Of a DNA stretch of 15,168 bases, positions 6,383 to 13,226 are shown piece after piece. Every line of letters begins with the position of its first letter. Positions within the stretch are counted from its first letter, which is position 1. The position numbers and the translations under genes are program-made. Location of the stretch: the NCBI GenBank assembly GCA_964534315.1, contig CAZHOV010000138.1, positions 1-15,168 of the forward strand, read 5' to 3'. Below the pieces are notes generated by a model, which saw only the letters and a list, made by a program, of their open reading frames with translations, searched no databases and had not been told where the DNA came from. This DNA is from CAZHOV01 sp964534315. Lineage in GTDB: Bacteria; Bacteroidota; Bacteroidia; Chitinophagales; Saprospiraceae.

Positions 6383-7057
6383 TCAAAAATAATAGGAGCC
6401 GCCCACAAATAAATTTAACGCATTCGTCTTTAGGCTCCTTAAAGCAAGGTCATTGTTATTTTGATACACATCACTGAGCCCGAAATCGTTTCTGACCGCC
6501 ACTTCCAACCCTATATTATTTAAAAGCTCAAATTCAATGCTGGCACCACCTGAAATTCCAAAATCAGTGGTCGCATAAACATTCTGATTACTTATTTTAA
6601 CGGTACCATCAAAGGGTGAATCCAGAACATCTCTTTGGTTTAATAAGATGCCTAAATACGGACCCGTAAAAATGTTGAATCGAATTTTACTTCCAAACTG
6701 GAGGTTGCCCAAAAGCGGAATAACTACATAATCCAACCTCCTCTCCCAGGTATCTCCCTCTGTAGAAATTAAATCTCCATTGACGTCCGACCAAAGGATA
6801 TTCTCTGTTCCGCTTTTTCGTGAATAGGAAGGGTCTATCCGGATACCAATCAGATCACTAATGTTTAATTGGGTGTGTAATCCAACAACATAATTAAACG
6901 TTGCTTCGAAGTCATAGATGTCAAGTAACCATCCATCTTCTCTAAAATCCGTGTAACTCCCCCCACCAAAAGCACCAACTTCGAAAGAATGGTCCTGAGC
7001 GGTAGCAAATGAAGTGCATAAACATAGCAAAGCAGGAAGAAAAAAAGTAGTTTTCAT
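6383..7057 (-). CDS. Outer-membrane beta-barrel protein (PorT/OMP_b-brl-like)
   Basis: A 224-residue predicted outer-membrane protein. Residues 1-20 form a signal peptide (MKTTFFLPALLCLCTSFATA) followed by Q-D. The mature part alternates hydrophobic and polar residues in strands such as YVVGLHTQLNI, YVVIPLLGNLQF, FNIFTGPYLGILL and FGISGGASIEFEL. It ends in LNLFVGGSYYF, with the C-terminal phenylalanine expected for barrel assembly by the BAM complex. This suits an eight- to ten-stranded barrel of the Bacteroidota PorT-like type; no catalytic or ligand motif is visible. It is divergent from the symporter gene, with a 47-nt palindrome in the 218-base gap. Confidence 0.8.
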   Translation of the reverse strand: MKTTFFLPALLCLCTSFATAQDHSFEVGAFGGGSYTDFREDGWLLDIYDFEATFNYVVGLHTQLNISDLIGIRIDPSYSRKSGTENILWSDVNGDLISTEGDTWERRLDYVVIPLLGNLQFGSKIRFNIFTGPYLGILLNQRDVLDSPFDGTVKISNQNVYATTDFGISGGASIEFELLNNIGLEVAVRNDFGLSDVYQNNNDLALRSLKTNALNLFVGGSYYF

Positions 7058-7184
7058 AACTTTTTACTTTTGATTTGAAATGATAAAAAATTAAATGAAG
7101 TGATCGGCTTGAGATGAATTATTAATTGAACGAGGCCATCAAAACCAAATTTTTTCTTAACAAAATTTTAACAATTTTCGTGTA

Positions 7185-7231
7185 AGCGTGCCCCACCTAT
7201 AGGTGTGGCACACCTATAGGTGGGGCACGCT
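7185..7231. repeat. 47-nt palindrome, copy 2 (barrel/symporter divergent region)
   Basis: A perfect inverted repeat with 23-base arms around a single central base (G7208). Over the 45-base core it differs from copy 1 at three positions. Two of these pair with each other (A-T in copy 1, G-C here), so complementarity is kept. The third restores a pair that is mismatched in copy 1. Like copy 1 it lies between the start codons of divergent genes, 45 bases before the symporter start. The eight-T run at 7241-7248 is nine bases away from the stem, too far for a normal terminator. Confidence 0.95.
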
Positions 7232-7275
7232 CCTAAGCCATTTTTTTTAACTTTATCCCCTCAAATCCAATATCT

Positions 7276-8796
7276 ATGTTTGAAAATCTAAATCCGATCG
7301 TTCTACTGGCTGTCATAGTTGGCTATTTTTTATTACTGCTTATCGTTTCTTACTTCACCGGCAGGGACAATAGAAACAGCGTCTTCTTCCTGGCAGGCCG
7401 CAAATCTCCATGGTTTGTCGTGGCTTTCGGGATGATCGGGGCCTCCCTCTCGGGAGTGACCTTCATCTCCATACCCGGCGCAGTGGGCGCAACGCCTGAA
7501 ATGATGGAGCAACTTACAGGAACGGCTACTGTACGCGGAAATACTTATTTCTCCTACATGCAGGTAGTGTTTGGATATCTCTTAGGTTATGCATTTATCG
7601 TTGCCGTCTTGCTCCCCTTGTATTACCGCATGAACCTCACGTCTATCTATGGCTACCTCGAAAGCAGATTTGGCTTTTTCTCCTACAAAACTGGAGCCGC
7701 CTTTTTCTTGTTATCCCGAACCATTGGAGCTGCGCTGCGTCTACTATTGGTTTCCATTGTTTTACAAAAATTTGTACTCGAACCCCTTATCGAAGGCTTC
7801 CCCTTCTGGCTAACCGTCCTTATCACTATTCTCCTCATCTGGGTCTACACCTTCCGGGGTGGGATCCGCACCATCGTCTGGACAGATACCCTACAAACTT
7901 TCTTCATGTTGCTGGCCATGCTGCTTACTATTTTTGCCATTGGCAGCGAATTGGAAGCGGGGCTTGGCGGACTAGTGACCTTGGTTAGCGAAAGCGAATA
8001 CTCGAAAATCTTTTTCTTTGAAGGGGGGTGGCAAGACCCCAACAACTTCTTTAAACAGTTTATCTCGGGTGCGCTGATCACTATTGCTATGACAGGGCTT
8101 GATCAGGATATGATGCAAAAAAACCTGAGCGTTTCCAACTTGAAAGATTCCCAAAAAAATATGATCAGCTTTAGCATCGTTTTGGTATTTGTCAATTTCT
8201 TATTCCTTACCCTGGGTGCATTACTTTACCTCTACGCCGCTGAAAAAAGCATTACCATCCCTGGACGAACCGACTACCTCTACCCTATCCTCGCCTTCGA
8301 ACACCTATCGCCAGCTATCGGAGTTATTTTTATCCTGGGGCTTACCGCTGCTGCCTACTCCAGCGCAGATTCTGCCTTAACTTCGCTAACCACTTCTTTT
8401 TGTATAGATTTCCTCAACTTTGAAAAACATCCCAAAGAGGAAAAACAACAACGAAAAACAAGACTGATGATCCATCTGGGCTTTTCTGTCTTATTCCTCA
8501 TTATTATCCTGTTCTTCAACTCGCTCGATAATAACGCTATCATTAATAACCTCTTCTATGCCGCAGGCTACACTTATGGACCATTACTTGGGCTATTTGC
8601 TTTTGGCCTGTTTACCAAATGGCAGGTTAAAGATCAGTATGTACTTCCCATTTGCATTGCCGCTCCGATCCTTGCCTACCTCATCAATACTAACTCCGAT
8701 ACTCTTCTGGCGGGCTTCCAGCTTGGCTTTTTGATTTTGCCTTTGACCGGACTGCTGACCTTTATCGGAATGGTGTTGATTAGATTAAAGGAGTGA
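7276..8796 (+). CDS. Sodium:solute symporter (SSS family)
   Basis: A 506-residue inner-membrane transporter with about 13 hydrophobic segments, the first at 8-27 (IVLLAVIVGYFLLLLIVSYF). Family signatures are GGIRTIVWTDTLQ (195-207), GLDQDMMQKNLS (274-285) and the TM8 motif AAAYSSADSALTS (358-370). By alignment of that motif, S362-S363 correspond to the Na2-site serines of vSGLT-type carriers. Na+-driven uptake is expected, but the substrate (sugar, sialic acid, amino acid or other) cannot be read from the sequence. No catabolic genes are adjacent to suggest one. The start is preceded by TAACTTTA (7248-7255), one base off the TAnnTTTG box. The gene stands alone, divergent from the barrel gene and followed by a 400-base non-coding stretch. 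Confidence 0.93.
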   Translation: MFENLNPIVLLAVIVGYFLLLLIVSYFTGRDNRNSVFFLAGRKSPWFVVAFGMIGASLSGVTFISIPGAVGATPEMMEQLTGTATVRGNTYFSYMQVVFGYLLGYAFIVAVLLPLYYRMNLTSIYGYLESRFGFFSYKTGAAFFLLSRTIGAALRLLLVSIVLQKFVLEPLIEGFPFWLTVLITILLIWVYTFRGGIRTIVWTDTLQTFFMLLAMLLTIFAIGSELEAGLGGLVTLVSESEYSKIFFFEGGWQDPNNFFKQFISGALITIAMTGLDQDMMQKNLSVSNLKDSQKNMISFSIVLVFVNFLFLTLGALLYLYAAEKSITIPGRTDYLYPILAFEHLSPAIGVIFILGLTAAAYSSADSALTSLTTSFCIDFLNFEKHPKEEKQQRKTRLMIHLGFSVLFLIIILFFNSLDNNAIINNLFYAAGYTYGPLLGLFAFGLFTKWQVKDQYVLPICIAAPILAYLINTNSDTLLAGFQLGFLILPLTGLLTFIGMVLIRLKE

Positions 8797-8900
8797 TGTT
8801 ATTAATGAAAAGAAAGGAAAATGGAATGAAACTGTAATGAAAAGGAATGAGCATTAAATACGTGAAACTTTTACCACTTCAACAACTTACTTAACATAAA

Positions 8901-9060
8901 TACACTGTAACCTAAATTACTTAATTTTTTGACCATGTCTTTTACATCAACTCTTCGTTGCGTACTCGCCTTGATAGCTAAGGCTATCAGGCTCCGCCGC
9001 GTCTCGATTTGATGTAAAATTCATTGCCCAAAATTTTTAACTAACTTAGATTACAGTGTA
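8901..9060. mobile_element. 160-bp symmetric inverted-repeat element, MITE-like
   Basis: The 160 bases are a near-palindrome centred at 8980.5. The outermost ten bases (TACACTGTAA / TTACAGTGTA) pair perfectly, arms of about 50 bases pair imperfectly and end in a perfect TTTTACATCAA / TTGATGTAAAA block, and a central TGATAGC / GCTATCA hairpin has the same centre. The core is GC-rich while the arms are AT-rich. The direct repeat ATAAA abuts both ends (8896-8900, 9061-9065), consistent with a target duplication; because the ends are TA...TA, a TA duplication is an alternative. It contains no gene. The remaining non-coding sequence on either side (8797-8895, 9066-9169) shows nothing else I can identify. 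Confidence 0.7.
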
Positions 9061-9169
9061 ATAAAGGCGGCAGTTCACAATAAAACTAAAATTTTTCCTC
9101 CTTACCCTACCCTTTTGCAACTTGTCTCGACTATATACCCGAAAACAGTCATGTAACCGGTTCCGACTT

Positions 9170-9177
9170 TATTTTTG
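9170..9177 (+). promoter_or_regulatory. Predicted -7 box for the barrel/sigma/anti-sigma cluster
   Basis: TATTTTTG matches TAnnTTTG fully and lies 19 bases before the ATG at 9197, giving a short leader of about 14 bases. No TTG is found at the expected distance upstream, so the call is moderate. Confidence 0.4.
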
Positions 9178-9196
9178 AACACTTGAAATTTGAAAC

Positions 9197-9775
9197 ATGA
9201 AAAAGTTATTGGGTATTCTCTTTTGCTTTGGATTAATCATTAATGTTTTTGGACAAAATGAAATGACTAACGATCAAAATATTACTTTCGGAGTTGCTGG
9301 AAATATTGGTTGGGGATGGGGTTTTTTGTCTTCTCCTGAAGATGCTTACGGTGAAGAAATCATTTGGGATATATCGGGCCCCGGAGGTGCTCTTACGGTA
9401 CCGGTGAGGATTCGGCTAAATAATCATTTGTCCTTGCATACCGGGATTGGAATACGTTATTCAACAATGGAAGTCTTTAACAAGGAAATTCCTCCCGGAA
9501 GAAACTCTACTTATAATTTCAGGAATGAAATTGCAGCCATGAGCTTTTTCATCCCGGTTGGACTAGGGGTAGATATCGGAAAGAAAGACAAATTGTTGGG
9601 AGGGCTTCAATTAAATACACTTGGGCATTTTGAAACCATTTACATCAAGTATGAAGACACCCGGCCGGAAGGTGTCGAGCCCAACCCCGGCCAGTTTAAA
9701 TTATCTCCTGTTAGCTTCTTTTTATCCTATCAAAAAGGGAGTGGCGGTATACCGATATACACCGGAAAGTGCTGA
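9197..9775 (+). CDS. Outer-membrane beta-barrel-like protein, C-terminally shortened
   Basis: A 192-residue frame with a signal peptide (MKKLLGILFCFGLIINVFG, then Q) and barrel-like strands: ITFGVAGNIGW, ALTVPVRIRL, SLHTGIGIRYS, SFFIPVGLGVDIG, KLLGGLQLNTL and SPVSFFLSYQ. About six strands are visible. The chain then ends in KGSGGIPIYTGKC, with no terminal aromatic strand, so the barrel appears to lack its last two or so strands. The last 35 bases overlap the start of the sigma-factor gene, whose N-terminal sequence looks intact. The simplest reading is a deletion that joined a truncated barrel gene to the sigma gene, though a naturally compact protein coupled to sigma translation is possible. 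No intact continuation of the barrel is seen in the other frames. Confidence 0.6.
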   Translation: MKKLLGILFCFGLIINVFGQNEMTNDQNITFGVAGNIGWGWGFLSSPEDAYGEEIIWDISGPGGALTVPVRIRLNNHLSLHTGIGIRYSTMEVFNKEIPPGRNSTYNFRNEIAAMSFFIPVGLGVDIGKKDKLLGGLQLNTLGHFETIYIKYEDTRPEGVEPNPGQFKLSPVSFFLSYQKGSGGIPIYTGKC

Positions 9776-10313
9776 TGAAGTCCTTGTGGAAGGATGCCTG
9801 CAGCAAGACCGACTGGCGCAAAAGTATCTCTACCAGCGCTATTTCGGCAAAATGCTTGGTATTTGCATGCGCTACGCAGGAAACCGGGACGAAGCAGAAG
9901 AAATCCTGAATACCGGATTCTTTAAGGTATTTAAATCCATCCATAATTTCAAAGGCACTGGAAACCTGGCCGGCTGGATCGCCAAAGTGATCCTTTACAC
10001 AGCGATCGACTGGGCCCGATCACAGACTACCTACAAAAAACGCATGAATTTTAACGCTGTAAAAGAAGAAAGCACCTTTAATGATGGCTTACAAAACCTG
10101 GCGGTAGAAGCTATTTTTGAAAACATTCAGCAATTACCTGTCGCTACCAGAACTGCTTTCTCGATGTATGCTATTGAAGGATTTACGCACAAAGAAATTG
10201 CCAAGAAGTTGAACATCAGCCAGGGAACTTCCAAATGGCACCTCTCTGAGGCTCGAAAGAAACTGAAACATCTTTTATCCACTGAAAATGAACGCGACTA
10301 TGGAAAAAGATAA
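9741..10313 (+). CDS. ECF-type RNA polymerase sigma factor
   Basis: An ECF sigma-70 protein of 190 residues from a GTG start at 9741. Region 2 runs from AQKYLYQRYFGKMLGICMRYAGNRDEAEEI through FKVFKSIHNF and GWIAKVILYTAIDWAR. Region 4 (about 120-185) is LPVATRTAFSMYAIEGFTHKEIAKKLNIS followed by GTSKWHLSEARKKLKHLL, the -35-recognising helix-turn-helix. The frame is open to an ATG at 9621, but that adds 40 residues unlike any sigma N-terminus and overlaps the barrel gene by 155 bases. The GTG follows AAAGGGA and gives a product starting (M)AVYRYTPESADEVLVEGC, where homologues usually begin. Its 3' end overlaps the next gene by 26 bases, the arrangement usual for a sigma/anti-sigma pair and suggesting translational coupling. 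Confidence 0.92.
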   Translation: MAVYRYTPESADEVLVEGCLQQDRLAQKYLYQRYFGKMLGICMRYAGNRDEAEEILNTGFFKVFKSIHNFKGTGNLAGWIAKVILYTAIDWARSQTTYKKRMNFNAVKEESTFNDGLQNLAVEAIFENIQQLPVATRTAFSMYAIEGFTHKEIAKKLNISQGTSKWHLSEARKKLKHLLSTENERDYGKR

Positions 10314-11760
10314 GCAACAGCATCCAAACTGGCAAGACCGGATCAACCAACACGAGTTTGAATTCTCGGAAAACGCCTGGAAAAAGATGGAAAAGTTACT
10401 GGACGAAGGGGTACCCCCTATTCCCAAAGGAACGCACAATGGAAAATTAAAACTGACCTTCTGGCGGTTTCTAATTCCCATCATCGGAGTACTACTGATT
10501 TTTACGACTATTTACTTGATAACATCCAAGGACCTTTTTGAGCACGATAGCGAATTGAGCGAAACTATTCGCGCTTTCGATCAAACGGAACCGAAAAATG
10601 CAGAAGTTCTTTTAAATGAACAACAAAGGAAAGAACAAACCTCTGATACAGAACTGTCAATAGCTAATCAACATTTGAACCGAAGTACCTCTGACTTGTC
10701 TACGACCGATCTTAAACTAAAAGATTTAAGCACCAATAAGGTTTCTCCTGTTCCAAACGAAGCAGTAGATCCTACATCTGATCAGGCTGGACTTACACAA
10801 CATGCTGACAACATAGATAAGTCCAGAACATTTTCTTCGCAGAAAGCGGTGGAAAAGACCGGTTTTACTGAACAACCTGATGAAAAAAACACCTCTGACT
10901 TGAATATAGAGGAAGAAGTGGAAGACGGTTTATTAAAGACTGAACCTGGCGTTTACGGATTTGAGGAAACAGCTGAATCATCAATATTAGAGGATAAAAA
11001 AGCTATTCAGTTTACTATTTTGCACCCATTGGAAAATAACAAAATTGTCCAGGTGAACAAAAAGATCCCAAGTATGAATGACCTCCCTGACGTCGATTGT
11101 CCATTTACTAACGATCGCTGGGCATTTGGTATAAAAGCCGGAGTCGATCTGCAATTACAACAACCCACTTGGCTGCTGGGAGGCTTTTTGCAATACAAGC
11201 TCAATAATAAATGGACTTTACAATGGGAAGCGCAATACAGCCTTCAAGCCAACGACATGTACGGCCCAAATCCAAGGAATGAGCACGGATATAATCTGGG
11301 CAGAGGTATAAACCACAAAGTAGTTTATGATATTGATACCGTCTACCATTCTCAAACACTAATTTATGAAAGAAGTACGTTGGACTCTGTCACTCGGCTC
11401 AACTTTTTTGAATTTCCGGTGACCGCAATTTATAACCACACCAATAGATTGCACTGGATGGCAGGTATGCAATTCGTATTCATCAGCAACTACGGTTTAA
11501 ATTCAGTAAGAAGAAGCGTCCTTAAAGGATCAAATGATCTAAACGGTGGAATAGCCCATGGAAAGCCACTACCAGGAGTCAGCAAAATTGATATCGGCAT
11601 CATCCTGGGAGGCATGTATGATATTAATAGCAGATTAAGTGTTGACTTCCGTTATGTGCAAGGCTTAATCGATCTAACCAATGATGAATTTTTCAGAAAA
11701 AAAGACAATGTGCTGGACTGGGGGCTTCAGCTTTCGCTGAAATGGAAACTAAACAACTGA
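10288..11760 (+). CDS. Probable dual membrane-spanning anti-sigma factor (Dma-like)
   Basis: A 490-residue protein (an ATG at 10300 would give 486). Residues 1-57 are a short cytoplasmic region with FEFSENAWKKMEKLLDE, resembling the small N-terminal anti-sigma segments of Bacteroidota. One transmembrane helix follows (58-79, FWRFLIPIIGVLLIFTTIYLIT). Residues 80-270 are polar, low-complexity and presumably disordered, rich in S, T, E, D, K and Q. Residues 275-490 alternate like an outer-membrane barrel: WAFGIKAGVDLQLQ, WLLGGFLQYKLN, WTLQWEAQYSL, FFEFPVTAIYN, LHWMAGMQFVF, IDIGIILGGMYDI, LSVDFRYVQGL, ending WGLQLSLKWKLNN. This order (inner-membrane helix, periplasm-spanning linker, barrel) matches the dual membrane-spanning anti-sigma factors described in Bacteroides thetaiotaomicron. 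Immediate overlap with the sigma gene supports the pairing. The trigger is unknown. Confidence 0.78.
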   Translation: MNATMEKDKQQHPNWQDRINQHEFEFSENAWKKMEKLLDEGVPPIPKGTHNGKLKLTFWRFLIPIIGVLLIFTTIYLITSKDLFEHDSELSETIRAFDQTEPKNAEVLLNEQQRKEQTSDTELSIANQHLNRSTSDLSTTDLKLKDLSTNKVSPVPNEAVDPTSDQAGLTQHADNIDKSRTFSSQKAVEKTGFTEQPDEKNTSDLNIEEEVEDGLLKTEPGVYGFEETAESSILEDKKAIQFTILHPLENNKIVQVNKKIPSMNDLPDVDCPFTNDRWAFGIKAGVDLQLQQPTWLLGGFLQYKLNNKWTLQWEAQYSLQANDMYGPNPRNEHGYNLGRGINHKVVYDIDTVYHSQTLIYERSTLDSVTRLNFFEFPVTAIYNHTNRLHWMAGMQFVFISNYGLNSVRRSVLKGSNDLNGGIAHGKPLPGVSKIDIGIILGGMYDINSRLSVDFRYVQGLIDLTNDEFFRKKDNVLDWGLQLSLKWKLNN

Positions 11761-11910
11761 TTGGAAAGAGAAAGGATTAGGTAAAAAGGAAAACGGTAAA
11801 TCAGAATAGCAAAAAAATAGTATATTAGTTTCAACGGAAAGAACAACCAATTGATTAATGTCTGCTTTCCACCATGTACCTTTTTCCATGCACCTTGTCC
11901 CTTTTGAAAA

Positions 11911-13077
11911 ATGATTGACCCTAGAGCACAATTTGCCAGACAATTTGAAGACACTTTTCTCGATGCCCAGCGCCTGATCGGAGATCCACCGGCAGATGAA
12001 GCATTAAAACAGATGCTGGAATTAGAAGGCCAACTTTCAGCCAAACAGTTTTTTGATAAACTGATCCGGGAAGTGGAACTGCCCGTTGATCTGCTCCCTC
12101 CTCCTCTAAAAGCATTTGTGGATCAACATCAAGAACTCCCCGATTGGGCCGACCTGGAAAAGATCAAAATGGCAGAAGCGCTATTTATCGACCACGGCCC
12201 TAAATTCCTGGTTTTTCTCTATTTCAAATCACTCCCCACCTTATACTCCTGTGTTAATGGCGCTCAGATATTGGTAAAAACAGGCAGGCTTGCCCACGAT
12301 CCGGCATCAAAACAAATTTTCACCCGACGTATTGCCGAAACAGGACAATTCCTGCTGCAAGTGATGGCGCCCGGCCACTTGCGCAGTGGAGGCAAGGCGA
12401 TAAATTTCATTCTGAAAGTAAGGCTCATCCATGCCGCGATCCGCCTATTCATCCAAAACGGTGAATGGGATACCCACGAACTAGGTGTGCCTATCAATCA
12501 GGAAGACATGGCCCTGACGGCCCTTTCTTTTGGGCTAATGACACTGGAGGGCCTGGCACAATTTGGCATTGAAGAAAAAGAAGAACTCAAAGAAGCCTAT
12601 ATCCACCACTGGAGCGTAGTGGGGCATTTACTGGGTATCCATCAGGCTCTGCTACCCGAAAATTATCCGCGGGCTGCCTACCTGAAAAAAGAAATCCTGG
12701 CCCGGCAATCCGGCCCTTCAGAAGCGGGCGCTATCCTTACCCAGGCACTCCTCGATTTTTCTGAACAATCGCTGAAACTACAAACCCTTCAAAAAGGGCC
12801 TAAAGTGTTGATGTATTATCTGATCGGCCAAAAAATGGCTGCCGACCTCGGTATCGCTTACCAACCCGGGTGCCTCTATCCATTCGTTCCACTTTTTATC
12901 AAACGCTTTTTTAACTGGCAAGAACGGCTTGAAGACCGCTCCGAACCGCTCCACATTTTGATCAATGTCATCGCCCAGGAGCTGGCTGAACGTATGGTTG
13001 ACTATTTTAATGAGTATAAAGGCGCAAAGTTTCAGGTGCCGGAATCGTTGAATTGGAAGGTTGAGGATCGGTCATGA
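11911..13077 (+). CDS. Oxygenase MpaB / Lcp-like (DUF2236) family protein
   Basis: A 388-residue, mostly alpha-helical protein that I assign to the DUF2236 family, which includes fungal MpaB and the rubber oxygenase Lcp (latex-clearing protein), a b-type-haem dioxygenase. The family-like core includes GPKFLVFLYFKSLPTLYSC (96-114), ILKVRLIHAAIRLFI (167-181) with H174 and R178, and YIHHWSVVGHLLGI (230-243). These histidine/arginine-bearing helices are where haem contacts lie in Lcp, but I cannot assign the axial ligand with certainty. There is no signal peptide, so a cytoplasmic location is likely. The physiological substrate in Bacteroidota is unknown and no terpene or polymer pathway lies nearby. 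The start ATG at 11911 follows 150 bases after the anti-sigma gene; this spacer shows no clear terminator. Confidence 0.78.
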   Translation: MIDPRAQFARQFEDTFLDAQRLIGDPPADEALKQMLELEGQLSAKQFFDKLIREVELPVDLLPPPLKAFVDQHQELPDWADLEKIKMAEALFIDHGPKFLVFLYFKSLPTLYSCVNGAQILVKTGRLAHDPASKQIFTRRIAETGQFLLQVMAPGHLRSGGKAINFILKVRLIHAAIRLFIQNGEWDTHELGVPINQEDMALTALSFGLMTLEGLAQFGIEEKEELKEAYIHHWSVVGHLLGIHQALLPENYPRAAYLKKEILARQSGPSEAGAILTQALLDFSEQSLKLQTLQKGPKVLMYYLIGQKMAADLGIAYQPGCLYPFVPLFIKRFFNWQERLEDRSEPLHILINVIAQELAERMVDYFNEYKGAKFQVPESLNWKVEDRS

Positions 13078-13226
13078 ACAGGTTAAATAAAAAGAAGGGT
13101 GCCTTAAGAAGCCTTTAGTGCTTAAAGCCACCAAACTTTCTTTTCTCAATATGCAAGTCATCCGGTTCGAGATTATTTTTTTTCTTATTTTGCAAGACGT
13201 TACAATAAATAAAAAACCATCATTTA

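Noticed and set aside
9621..9740. Extended sigma-factor start at 9621
   Set aside because: The added 40 residues are the barrel gene read in another frame and do not resemble a sigma N-terminus; the GTG at 9741 gives a normal ECF length.
11868..11905. C/T-rich stretch with CCATGTACC and CCATGCACC before the MpaB-like gene, resembling a decayed minus-strand copy of the octamer repeat
   Set aside because: The units vary too much in length and sequence to establish a repeat by eye.
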